DNA from: an uncultured Clostridia bacterium
Lineage (GTDB): Bacteria; Bacillota; Clostridia; Christensenellales; UBA3700
Assembly: GCA_947038565.1 (NCBI GenBank)
Contig: CAMQWP010000009.1
Location: 1-64,000, forward strand
Length of the DNA: 64,000 nt
Direction of reading: 5' to 3'
The notes beneath the pieces were generated by a model that ran no database searches, was not told where the DNA came from, and saw nothing but the letters and a program-made list of their open reading frames with translations. The first letter of the stretch is position 1. Every line of letters begins with the position of its first letter. This document shows positions 1 through 9,677 of this stretch, one piece after another. The translations under genes and the position numbers were made by a program.

Positions 1-101
1 GTGCCAAAAGTAGGATGGTCGCAATACGCCTCACCCGTCACATATACAAAGTCTACTGGCAAATCTGCCTCATCTCTTTTTATCGGTAAAAAACTCATCA
101 T
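1..101 (-). CDS. YgiQ-family radical SAM protein, N-terminal fragment running off the left edge
   Basis: Reverse-strand translation MMSFLPIKRDEADLPVDFVYVTGEAYCDHPTFG resembles the YgiQ N-terminus (FLPIS...DFVYVTGDAYVDHPSFG); AGGAGGTGT SD at 103-110. Confidence 0.75.
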   Translation of the reverse strand, partial: MMSFLPIKRDEADLPVDFVYVTGEAYCDHPTFG

Positions 102-250
102 ACACCTCCTAGACATAATAACACATGCTAGATTATCTGTCAAGCAATGTAGAAGAGCTATGCAAAATGCTTAGCAAAGTAGCGATAATATACGATAAGA
201 TATTGACAATACGCAACTTATATAGTAAAATACATACATAGAGGTGTGGA

Positions 251-1165
251 ATGCTAAATAATGTAATGCGAATGTTAACCGAATTATTAGACAAAAAGAC
301 TGTGACAGCGAGTTACCTTGCTACTCTCCTAGACGTAACGCCACGCACGATATATCGGTATGTCGACACGCTAAGCAGTAGCGGAGTGCCTGTATATAGC
401 ATACAAGGCAGAGGCGGAGGGATATGTATCGGAGAAGAATACAAGCTGAATTCCGCTATTTTCGCACGCAGTGAAATGGAGTTTTTGCGTGACATGGCGA
501 GCAATGTCGATAACACGCAAGACAAGGCAAAGTATAATAATATCATATCTAAAATAGGTAGCGTGAATACACCGCTTTCGCACAATGTCACATCATCAAG
601 TCTATACATACAGCCAGACCCGTACGCAAACGATCAGCTACATAGCAAGATCTCCACGCTAGAAAACGCTATAAACAATACAAACGAAGTGAGTATTAGC
701 TATGTCGGCAGAAGTGACATATCGAGTAGGCGAACTATAAGACCGCTAAACTTCGTACTTAATAACAACGAGTGGTACATATACGCATACTGCACAAAGC
801 AAAAGGATATGAGGATATTTAAGCTAAGCAGGATAACAAAACTGACCACGACAGATATTAAATTTTCACCTATCACCGACTATTCTAAGACATGGAAATT
901 TGCATGGAATGACGATAAAGAACTGATAAATATAATACTAGAAGTCACCCCGAATGCGAAGTATGACGTAGAAGAATGGCTAGGAATCGGGAGCGTTGCG
1001 ACAAGCAATAATGGCGGACTAATAGCTCATGCGACAAGGTATCTTGATGACGAATTAGTCTATAAAGTATTGTCATACGGCAAAGGCGTACGCGTAGTCG
1101 AGCCAAAAACGCTAATTACTCGACTTACTCAAATAATAACAAGTATGCAAGATTACCAACAATAA
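251..1165 (+). CDS. HTH + WYL-domain transcriptional regulator (YafY-like)
   Basis: N-terminal HTH (TASYLATLLDVTPRTIYRYVDTL), C-terminal WYL-like region (RRTIRPLNFVLNNNEWYIYAYC); GAGGTG SD. Confidence 0.88.
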   Translation: MLNNVMRMLTELLDKKTVTASYLATLLDVTPRTIYRYVDTLSSSGVPVYSIQGRGGGICIGEEYKLNSAIFARSEMEFLRDMASNVDNTQDKAKYNNIISKIGSVNTPLSHNVTSSSLYIQPDPYANDQLHSKISTLENAINNTNEVSISYVGRSDISSRRTIRPLNFVLNNNEWYIYAYCTKQKDMRIFKLSRITKLTTTDIKFSPITDYSKTWKFAWNDDKELINIILEVTPNAKYDVEEWLGIGSVATSNNGGLIAHATRYLDDELVYKVLSYGKGVRVVEPKTLITRLTQIITSMQDYQQ

Positions 1166-1369
1166 CAAGCTTACAATCATCTAAAGTAAATGCGTAATAT
1201 CACTAGCTATATAATAACACTTACATTATCGGAAATATGCAAAATTTACTGCATATCTTGCTAAATCTAGCGGTATATGATAAAACAGAAACTAGGCAAA
1301 ACGCTATAAAATGCGGACATATTTACACTACAATCATGTAATGCAAATGCGTAATATCAAATAATAAAA

Positions 1370-1402
1370 GGTGCTATCTAAGTAAGATAGCACCTTGTTT
1401 TA
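1370..1402 (+). terminator. Rho-independent terminator of the WYL regulator
   Basis: GGTGCTATCT-aagta-AGATAGCACC stem followed by TTGTTTT. Confidence 0.85.
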
Positions 1403-1554
1403 TATTTATTTAGTCACTTAATAATAGTGGATTATACTCATAAAAACAGCACATATTGCGACATTTTTATATACTTATTCGGGGGTAATAACACGCTATA
1501 TATCAACTAATCTAGGCTTATAATGCGGTAAAAACATCAAATAATAGTATATGA

Positions 1555-3375
1555 TTATATCTTATAATCACCCTTATTTATAAATACTGAGTCGTAATTT
1601 CCCACTGACGGGAACGTGATAATGAACTTTGTACCCATGCCGAGCTTACTTGACATGGCGATCTTTGCTCTATGCATATTGACTATATTTTTAACAATAG
1701 ATAGACCTAGACCAGTAGAAGAAATATTCCTATCGCGACCCTTGTCGACCCTGTAAAATCTCTCAAAAATCCTAGCATGGTGCGACGTATCAATACCGAT
1801 ACCGTTATCAGCAATAGTCACATTCACACCGCTTTCACTCTCTTGGATATTGACAGTAACAGTACCGCCCTCATTGTTATACTTGATAGCATTCTCCATA
1901 AGGTTTGTAAGCAATTCTTCGAGCTTTAACTGTACGCCGACTACCTTACCAGCACCGCTTATAGTGATACTCACATCTTTAGCAATAGCTATTGACTCGA
2001 TCTTGCTCTTGACTTCTTCTGCGACAATTTCTATGTCGATAATATCCAAATGCTCATCATCCAACTTGGCTTCTAACTTAGAAAGCTCTAGCATATCAGC
2101 GATAAGTGCAAGCATTTTATCAGTATTTTTGCATATTTCAGACGAACATTTCTCAAGAGTTCCTTTACCGCCCGTGATAGACAGCAACTCACTAAAGCCT
2201 TTTATAGCAGTAAGCGGTGTACGCAACTCGTGCGACGCATTTGCAAAGAATTCGCTCCTGATTTCAGCCGATTTACTCTCATTAGTAATGTCACTAAAAG
2301 TGACAAGAGTGATTATACCGCTTTCATAATCATACCAGCCTTCATTCACTTGCTTAAGCTCCACAGAGAATATTCTATGGTTTGAAGTCTCGTACTCAAA
2401 CATCATATACTCGCCTATCTCTAGTGCTTTGTTTATCATGTCAAGTAACTGCTGATCGTGGATAATATCGGATATATTTTCGCCTAGCAACGACGAATCG
2501 CATGCTAATATCTCCATGCAAGACCTATTCATAAGAACTAAATACCCTTCTGGCGATATTGCCATGATACCTTGAGTCATGCCGTCCAAAATGAACCTTG
2601 ACTTTTCACGCTCGTTCGTTAAGTTCTTGAAGTTATTTGTTATCTTGTAGCCGACCGTGTTTATCTCATCTACGATCCGCTGTACTTCTCTGTACTTCGT
2701 CTTGACCTCGTACTTCCTATACTCGCCGTTCGTAATGTCGATTATATTCCTTTGTATACCAATCAGCGGACTTATCGACTCATCAACAAGTGCTTTTATA
2801 GCGTAGTATGATATACCCATCACGACAAGCAATGCAAGTGGTACTAGTAGCATGATAAGGACGAAATAATTACTATCAAAATTGATAACCATCTCAATCC
2901 TGACTACAAGAGTAGTGTTATAAGCATCGTTGCGAACTAGTGCGTAATGCCCGACTACTTGCGTAGCATAATAGTCCGATGTCCCGATAAATGTATCAGT
3001 AAGTCCATTTTTCGCATTGATAAAGTCTTTTTCTTCACTAAGATCACGCTTGACCGAATCTCCAGCCGAGCCATTATCCGCGACTACGATACCATTTATG
3101 CTAGCGATAGTGACCCTGAAAGAATCTACTTGCACCTCATTTACAATGTTATTAAGTTGATCAAATAAGTGTAGTGATTGCTCTTCTGTAGTAGACGGCT
3201 CGCTAGGCAAGTTGATTTTCTGCACCTTGCTATTGAACATGGTATTGAAATGAACAATATTCTCGCCGACCATCTTATTGCTAAGATAGGTTATCATAAT
3301 CACGGAAAAGCTCGCAAAGATAAACATTGCGAGCGATGTGATTATAAAAATTTTGTTTGCTACGATTTTTCTCAT
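1555..3375 (-). CDS. PAS-containing sensor histidine kinase (PhoR-like)
   Basis: Two TM segments, PAS region, FFANASHELRTPLTAIKGF H-box, NLMENAIKYN N-box, GLGLSIVKNIV G-box. Confidence 0.93.
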   Translation of the reverse strand: MRKIVANKIFIITSLAMFIFASFSVIMITYLSNKMVGENIVHFNTMFNSKVQKINLPSEPSTTEEQSLHLFDQLNNIVNEVQVDSFRVTIASINGIVVADNGSAGDSVKRDLSEEKDFINAKNGLTDTFIGTSDYYATQVVGHYALVRNDAYNTTLVVRIEMVINFDSNYFVLIMLLVPLALLVVMGISYYAIKALVDESISPLIGIQRNIIDITNGEYRKYEVKTKYREVQRIVDEINTVGYKITNNFKNLTNEREKSRFILDGMTQGIMAISPEGYLVLMNRSCMEILACDSSLLGENISDIIHDQQLLDMINKALEIGEYMMFEYETSNHRIFSVELKQVNEGWYDYESGIITLVTFSDITNESKSAEIRSEFFANASHELRTPLTAIKGFSELLSITGGKGTLEKCSSEICKNTDKMLALIADMLELSKLEAKLDDEHLDIIDIEIVAEEVKSKIESIAIAKDVSITISGAGKVVGVQLKLEELLTNLMENAIKYNNEGGTVTVNIQESESGVNVTIADNGIGIDTSHHARIFERFYRVDKGRDRNISSTGLGLSIVKNIVNMHRAKIAMSSKLGMGTKFIITFPSVGNYDSVFINKGDYKI

Positions 3376-4055
3376 ACTATAGTGATAAACTTATATCCAA
3401 CGCCTCTGATAGTCTGAATGTATTGTAATGAAGTCGCATCAGCGATCTTGCTACGTAGAGACTTAATGTGCATATCTAAAGTACGTGTCTCACCAAAGTA
3501 CTCAAATCCCCACACTTCGTTAAGGATAATCTCTCTAGGCACAACGTTATCGACTTTGCTCATAAGTAACTTTAGAAGGTTATACTCTTTTAGAGTGAAA
3601 GTAACGATCTTGCCAGCAATAGTCACGACATGCTCGTTATTATTAAGTCTGATCTCACCACATTCGATGATAGAAGACTCTTCATTCGCTAGTAAAAGTT
3701 TACGAAGATTTACCTTGACACGAGCAACAAGCTCTAGTACACCAAAAGGCTTTGGTAGGTAGTCATCAGCACCTTCATCAAGACCACGGACTTTATTTAT
3801 CTCGTCACCCTTAGCACTTACAACAATAATAGCTATCTGTGGATAGCTCTCTCTTATAAGTCTAACAGCAGTGATACCGTCCATACCAGGTAGCATAACG
3901 TCCATAAGAATTACGTGTGGCTGTACTTCTTTAAGTGCTTTGAACATGTCCTCAGCAGAATTGAAAGTATGGCAATCGTAAGTCGGCTCAAAAGTATATT
4001 TGTATAAATCTCTTATACTTTCATCGTCATCTACTGCATAAATAATGTATTTCAT
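3372..4055 (-). CDS. OmpR/PhoB-family response regulator
   Basis: Receiver (VDDDESIRDLY, ILMDVMLPGMDG, VVSAKG) plus winged-helix C-terminus (TRTLDMHIKSLRSKI...IRGVGYKF); overlaps the kinase start. Confidence 0.94.
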   Translation of the reverse strand: MKYIIYAVDDDESIRDLYKYTFEPTYDCHTFNSAEDMFKALKEVQPHVILMDVMLPGMDGITAVRLIRESYPQIAIIVVSAKGDEINKVRGLDEGADDYLPKPFGVLELVARVKVNLRKLLLANEESSIIECGEIRLNNNEHVVTIAGKIVTFTLKEYNLLKLLMSKVDNVVPREIILNEVWGFEYFGETRTLDMHIKSLRSKIADATSLQYIQTIRGVGYKFITIV

Positions 4056-4211
4056 AATAATCCTCTCATGCTTGCAATATCAAGCTATATTTTAAATTGT
4101 TTTAATAGTTATTTTAGATGATAATCGTACAAATTTACATAATATCATCTTATTAGTAATTATACCATACATTAACAATAAAAGCAACCTCATTTACATA
4201 TAATTTACATA

Positions 4212-4547
4212 TCAAGTAAACTGGCGATTTATTATAGTATTGATAACAATTCTAGCCGAATTATCGTCGGTAATATTCGAAATACTGATATAAATATCGG
4301 TATCCATACTGACGTATACTTCGGTGGCATTGCCCGTCTCGATCAGCTTATCTACTATCTCTTGCATAAGCAATTGACGCTTAGAAGAAGTAAAGATAGG
4401 CTCGGTAATGATAGCGACTATCACCTCACCTGACTCGAGCTGATACGCCTTGTAATCTCTCACAAGGTCAATATCAGTCATTATTCCATTTACCCAGCCG
4501 ATCACTGACATAACAGCAACAGCCATCACACATAAAAATTTATTCAT
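4212..4547 (-). CDS. Small secreted/anchored protein, possible YhcN/YlaJ-type spore lipoprotein domain
   Basis: N-terminal hydrophobic segment; pattern EVIVAII...LMQEIVDKLIETGNATEVYVSMDTDIYISISNI resembles the YhcN/YlaJ domain (VYVSTDPD). Confidence 0.42.
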   Translation of the reverse strand: MNKFLCVMAVAVMSVIGWVNGIMTDIDLVRDYKAYQLESGEVIVAIITEPIFTSSKRQLLMQEIVDKLIETGNATEVYVSMDTDIYISISNITDDNSARIVINTIINRQFT

Positions 4548-4832
4548 ATGTCTAGCATGTGTTATATTTTCCTTAATATACCAAAAATCTCATAATTCGA
4601 TTATAATCTATAACCTTACAAATAATCTCTAGGCATGACAACACCTATATTAATAGAATGCTGGAAAATATAAGCTAATATTTCAAAATAGACTGACTTT
4701 TTTATAGACATAAACGCACGATATATTTTTTTGACAAAAAATATACTGCATACTTATTAATTAATACGCAGTATATTATTTCTTTTATCATTATCCAAAA
4801 GGCTAAGCCGATCAAACAAGACTATCTAGCTA

Positions 4833-5195
4833 TTAAGCCTCGTAGTCAAATCTCTCAACATTCTCGCCGTCCGTCCATAACTGATCAAGGCAATACATAA
4901 GTCTGCTCTCGTCATTAAAGACATGAACTAGGATATTACCGTAATCGATAACTGCCCAGCGTCCTTCAGCGACACCCTCACGACGGATAGGCTCTAAGCC
5001 TAGCTTTGCGATCTCGTCCTCGACATTGTTTGCGATACCCTTTACTTGAGGTGCTGTTCTACCTGTACATATAATAAGGTAATCCGCTATTACTGTAAGG
5101 TTTCTCACGTCGATAGCTACTATGTCTTGAGCTTTCTTGTCCTGACATAAATTAATTATTAACTGCTTTAATTCCTCTATATTATTGAAATCCAT
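4833..5195 (-). CDS. rsfS: Ribosome silencing factor RsfS
   Basis: DVRNLTVIADYLIICTGRTAPQVKGIANNVEDE...GRWAVIDYGNILVHVF; start moved to the Met after the GGAGG SD (ORF track starts at 5213). Confidence 0.92.
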   Translation of the reverse strand: MDFNNIEELKQLIINLCQDKKAQDIVAIDVRNLTVIADYLIICTGRTAPQVKGIANNVEDEIAKLGLEPIRREGVAEGRWAVIDYGNILVHVFNDESRLMYCLDQLWTDGENVERFDYEA

Positions 5196-5199
5196 TTTA

Positions 5200-6363
5200 T
5201 TAATCCTCCACATATTCGTCGTATGCCTTAATTGATAGCTGATGTATATCCGCCTCTCTGTCTAGCAAATGCTGATAACAATTATTCAGACATGCGATAA
5301 AGCCGTCATTGTGATTGTTATAATATATTGACCTCAGGCGTTCCACTGTCGGGAATGTCCTGCTATATTCTAATTTGTCCGATACATAAACTAGCTTATC
5401 CAGCTCGCTCATGCCCACCCTTGCTGTCGTGTGATAGCATATCGCGGTGAGTATTTCTATGTCTGTAATACCGTAGTCACGCATTGCCTTCGCCATACCA
5501 GTGTACGCGTGTAGCACGGAACTATTATACTGATAATCAGCCATGATCTCTGGCATGTTCGCTCTCGCGTAGCTGATAAGACTATCATTATCATCACTTT
5601 CTTTTGCACAGTCATGTAGCAATGTCGCAGTCATTACTTTGCCGTAATCAAGCCCAGTACCGCTTATATTCTCCACTGCAAAAAGTGCTGTGCTCAGGCT
5701 GTGCGAGTATCTTTTATCACTAAGGTCACATCCAAGCTGTGCCTTTATATTAGAATACTCATTATATAGATTATTATTAGTAATATAATCAAGCACGCTA
5801 GCGTCTACCATGCTCGTCACATCATAGCCAAGTCGGATCTTATTTCTAATACTGCTAGACGACATACTGCTCGGCTTATAGCTCGCAAGCGTAATACCTA
5901 ACTTCTCACTATCGTCATACGCGGATATTGCTCGCCTTGCATTCTCATCATCACTGTCCCTGCTCGCGACTAGGATATGAGCCATCTTGAGTATATCAAG
6001 CGGTCTTGACCACTTCCCGAAACTTGCCATGCTGTCACCGCCGATAATATACTCGATATCATGCCCGTAGATAGCCTTTAACTTCGGAATATAATCCGCC
6101 GTATAACCTATCTCGTCAGTGTCCATCTCAAGCGTGCATATCTCGAACTCGCCTTTGCAAGCTAGCTCTAGCATATTAAGCCTGTGCATGTCAGGGGTCT
6201 GGAGTGTCTTGTGCGGAGGGTTGTGGCTCGGCAAAAATACAAGCCTTTCATAACCTCTTTCGCGCATGATCTCTCGTGCCATATCAATATGAGATATGTG
6301 TGGAGGGTCAAATGATCCACCAAACACACCTATTTTCGCGTGGCAAACATTATTCATAAGCAT
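5200..6363 (-). CDS. nadD: Fused nicotinate-nucleotide adenylyltransferase (NadD) and HD-domain YqeK-like hydrolase
   Basis: N-terminus IGVFGGSFDPPHISH and SSSSIRNKIRLG; C-terminus SHSLSTALFAVE...TATLLHDCAKE HD motif. Confidence 0.92.
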   Translation of the reverse strand: MLMNNVCHAKIGVFGGSFDPPHISHIDMAREIMRERGYERLVFLPSHNPPHKTLQTPDMHRLNMLELACKGEFEICTLEMDTDEIGYTADYIPKLKAIYGHDIEYIIGGDSMASFGKWSRPLDILKMAHILVASRDSDDENARRAISAYDDSEKLGITLASYKPSSMSSSSIRNKIRLGYDVTSMVDASVLDYITNNNLYNEYSNIKAQLGCDLSDKRYSHSLSTALFAVENISGTGLDYGKVMTATLLHDCAKESDDNDSLISYARANMPEIMADYQYNSSVLHAYTGMAKAMRDYGITDIEILTAICYHTTARVGMSELDKLVYVSDKLEYSRTFPTVERLRSIYYNNHNDGFIACLNNCYQHLLDREADIHQLSIKAYDEYVED

Positions 6364-6460
6364 AGTATACTATATTTCTCGCAAATTGGCAATGATTTAA
6401 ACGGAATAATGGTATAAAAATAGTAATTTTTCATCATAATTTTATCAATCGGAGGCTATA

Positions 6461-7522
6461 ATGAGCAAATTGTTTGATTTCATACTATCACGGCTTTTCA
6501 TGTTCGGATTTTTCGTCGTAGTACTACTCGCATTCGTGCCTGTGATATGGTACAACTTAGCTATCAGTGCTATCGCTACTATCCTCGTGAGTCTGATACT
6601 AAAAGTCGCAAAACTAGGTAGCAAAAAACGCATTAGTTATAAGGCATTTGAGCTATACTGCATAACCGAAGGTGCGGACTACATACTCAGCACGCTAGCT
6701 CTTGCTATGCCTAGCTACCACTTCACTCAGGGCGAAGGCGTACTACTAGGCAATAATAAAGATAAAAGCATTGCACTTTTACCGATGATAAAATTCGGTA
6801 GTGTCGGCAATGATGAGGTGCTAAAACTACACGCAAAAGCCGTGTCTTTAGGCGTGACGGTGCTGTACTTCATAGCAAGAGAGATAGATAGAAAATCACA
6901 ACTCATCATGCACAACTACTCTAAGGAAGTGGTATTTGTGCCGTTATCCGTCGTCTACAAAATGCTAAAGGCAAAAAAAATGCTCCCTTCTATCACATCG
7001 GCTGAACGTGAAAAAAGGAGCATTACCAGCGAAATATTTAATGTCATATTTGCTAGGGTCAATATAAAAAGATTTCTTTTTGTAGCGGTGGTACTCTACC
7101 TAATGTCGCTACTGATACCGTTCAAAACTTACTATATCACTCTCGGATCTATCAATGTAGTGCTTGCGATTATCTGCATTGCTCGTGACCGCACGCAGAG
7201 CTTTTACGGCAAATACGGCGTATTTGATGAGCAAATAAAGCATTGTACGGATACTGATAATCACACTAGTGCGATCTCAATGCAAGCTGATGACGGGACT
7301 AATGCCGATAGTACACAAGCCGATGATAGTACTGACAAGACTTTGAGCAGTACTCATAAACTCACTGAACATACTACTGACAATCACAATCAAAACCACG
7401 ACTGTAGTCTGACGCAAAACGATCACTTAGGTAATACGCTAGATACTGATGATAGTGCTAGCAAATCGTGCGACGGCGAAGATACTTCAATGACTGAAAA
7501 CCATGATAATGATGTGAAATAA
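6461..7522 (+). CDS. Hypothetical membrane protein with Asp/Thr/His-rich low-complexity tail
   Basis: SD GGAGG; hydrophobic N-terminal segments and TM pair near residues 200-240; tail with QADDGTNADSTQADDSTDK-like repeats. Confidence 0.6.
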   Translation: MSKLFDFILSRLFMFGFFVVVLLAFVPVIWYNLAISAIATILVSLILKVAKLGSKKRISYKAFELYCITEGADYILSTLALAMPSYHFTQGEGVLLGNNKDKSIALLPMIKFGSVGNDEVLKLHAKAVSLGVTVLYFIAREIDRKSQLIMHNYSKEVVFVPLSVVYKMLKAKKMLPSITSAEREKRSITSEIFNVIFARVNIKRFLFVAVVLYLMSLLIPFKTYYITLGSINVVLAIICIARDRTQSFYGKYGVFDEQIKHCTDTDNHTSAISMQADDGTNADSTQADDSTDKTLSSTHKLTEHTTDNHNQNHDCSLTQNDHLGNTLDTDDSASKSCDGEDTSMTENHDNDVK

Positions 7523-7539
7523 ATCGTAACATCAATATT

Positions 7540-8712
7540 CTATATCTCGCCATTTATCCTAAGTAGCTTGACTATACTGAAATGCTTTTGCTCGCATAGA
7601 CTACCGCTTATAACGTCGGATAATTTTTCTAGTGATATGCTCCTAGATAGAGCAAGCCCTGCGTCGTAGTAAATGCGTCGGTAGTTCTTCATAGCCATGA
7701 TAAGACTGTCCCAGATACTGGAAATGTAGCTAGTTATATCATCTCTGTACTCATCAATGACGTAAGTAAGTCTAGCCACTTCACAAGACTTAACAATGCT
7801 GATATTTGATACTACTTGCTTTAGTTTCCTATTCGTAAGTGTAGCTATTCTCTCCGCGTCCGCTACGATATCGGCAGGATAAAACAAATCCGCACGCCCG
7901 TAGTTAAGCACTGACTTCAGCACATTAAATGAGTACCAACCGACTAACATGTCACACTCGCCGACAAGGATTTTACCGCCGATCACAGTACGTACATTAT
8001 TACTTACTACATCGTAATTATGTAGTATATCGCCACTTTTTAACATGCTTTCATACACCGCCACTTGTAGCACGGTAGATATAAGGTCGCGAGTAAAATC
8101 CCCGTCGCGATAGTATACATAACGGCTCTCAAAAAGGCTTATAATACTGCTTTCTATCTTGGATAGGATATCCAAACACTCACCACTTTTTTCACAAGTA
8201 GTGATAGCCCTATAGTCAAGCACGCATAAAAGTTTCGTAATAAGTTTACCGTATCCGCTAGCAACATGGCTAAGCGGACTTTTTGATATCGCAGAAACAT
8301 CTACCAGCACGTAGCTATTGCCATCACTAATAGGCGACGTAAATGCAAGCGACGTGATGATATACATATCATGCCCACCGCAAGCAAGCGAACTTATATA
8401 CTCACCGCCTATATATATAGTAAGCTCACTTACCGCTGACATGTCCGCGACTTTTTCGGCGTTTTCGCGAAATCCTTCTTCGCTCTCGCAAATTATCGCT
8501 ACTTTATAAGTATAACCATTCGCGTCAAGTTGCACCTTTAAATCACTCGCATACTCAGACATATCCTCGCTTGCTATAATGCTGACCGTGCCAGCTTTGA
8601 TTACTCGCTTTATATTACTAATAACGCCTTTTATGCCGTCATCTATTACAAATAAATTATCAATCTTCGAGCGGTGGACGTTGCCACACTCACATTCGTA
8701 CTTCATTATCAT
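7540..8712 (-). CDS. Divergent glycerol-1-phosphate dehydrogenase / iron-ADH fold protein, catalytic residues apparently lost
   Basis: CECGNVH N-terminus and VLVDVSAISKSPLSHVASGYGKLITKLLCVLDYRA align with G1PDH-family patterns; GSGT motif and GFGD Asp missing. Confidence 0.55.
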   Translation of the reverse strand: MIMKYECECGNVHRSKIDNLFVIDDGIKGVISNIKRVIKAGTVSIIASEDMSEYASDLKVQLDANGYTYKVAIICESEEGFRENAEKVADMSAVSELTIYIGGEYISSLACGGHDMYIITSLAFTSPISDGNSYVLVDVSAISKSPLSHVASGYGKLITKLLCVLDYRAITTCEKSGECLDILSKIESSIISLFESRYVYYRDGDFTRDLISTVLQVAVYESMLKSGDILHNYDVVSNNVRTVIGGKILVGECDMLVGWYSFNVLKSVLNYGRADLFYPADIVADAERIATLTNRKLKQVVSNISIVKSCEVARLTYVIDEYRDDITSYISSIWDSLIMAMKNYRRIYYDAGLALSRSISLEKLSDVISGSLCEQKHFSIVKLLRINGEI

Positions 8713-8714
8713 AT

Positions 8715-8763
8715 AAAATGCCCCTCCATATGCGATTATAGCACATATAGAAGGGGCAATTTT
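8715..8763 (-). terminator. Intercistronic hairpin between QueG-like and G1PDH-like genes
   Basis: On minus strand AAAATTGCCCCTTCTATATGTGC-tataatc-GCATATGGAGGGGCATTTT; overlaps the SD (GGAGGGG) of the downstream gene. Confidence 0.7.
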
Positions 8764-8771
8764 GATTAATA

Positions 8772-9635
8772 TTATCGGTTAATATCGCATTTTGTCGAAT
8801 ACATTCTTGCAAGCTCAGCTACTTCCGCATTTTGATGATTAGCAAGCAATAATACCGCGTCTTTGTGCGTATAATCCTCCGCTGATAGTAGCGAGTATAT
8901 AATAAGTTTCGCCGTCCAGCTCGGTTTTGAATAGTTATATCCGAATACGCTCATGAACTCGCTCATGCTACGCTTACCCTTTGCAATGCATTCAAGTAGC
9001 GTATCTATATCGAGTATTCTCGCGATATGCTCGGGCATTACTTGACCTGTCACGCAAGCATTATGAGGGCAAGCGTTCTGACACTCTTCACAGCCCAATA
9101 CTCGCTTTGACATATCCGCATGGTATATCGGGTTGTCTTGGATATGTCTCAAACACTTTGACCGCTCAAAACCGTCTTTTGTAAGGGCTTTAGTCGGGCA
9201 AGCATTATCGCAAGCATGACAGCTATCACTACACTCTCTTACTTCAAGGTGTGGATTATAAGCGTAAGCACCTTTTATAGTGATGTCTTGGAGCGTTATA
9301 CGCGTGCCATAGTCTTTCGTTGCTAATAGTTGGTTATGCAAGATACTTCCCAATCCGCCGCATTCCGCGAGCTGTTTTAAGTGAAGATGACCCACATCCA
9401 CTACCTCAATACCTACTGATATAAGTGCATTCTTGATATCGCTAGTAGCGTGATAAAGGCGATTAGACGCCTCGTAAAAGGCGTCTATATTAGCAGTACT
9501 TGCGGGGTAACTTATGTATGGAGAATAAGGCAACATCAATATAATGTGACTTAACTCTCCGTCCGTTACCGAGCAGTATTGCAAATTGAATTGTCCTAAG
9601 ATATTAGGTATAATGTCTATTGTATTATCAAGCAT
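8772..9635 (-). CDS. QueG-like 4Fe-4S double-cluster protein (epoxyqueuosine reductase family)
   Basis: CHACDNACPTKAL and CEECQNACPHN clusters; TRITLQDI region; HEAT-like C-terminus. Confidence 0.75.
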   Translation of the reverse strand: MLDNTIDIIPNILGQFNLQYCSVTDGELSHIILMLPYSPYISYPASTANIDAFYEASNRLYHATSDIKNALISVGIEVVDVGHLHLKQLAECGGLGSILHNQLLATKDYGTRITLQDITIKGAYAYNPHLEVRECSDSCHACDNACPTKALTKDGFERSKCLRHIQDNPIYHADMSKRVLGCEECQNACPHNACVTGQVMPEHIARILDIDTLLECIAKGKRSMSEFMSVFGYNYSKPSWTAKLIIYSLLSAEDYTHKDAVLLLANHQNAEVAELARMYSTKCDINR

Positions 9636-9677
9636 TATCTCGCCTCTCTCAGACTATTTACTATATGAGTGTTCTAT

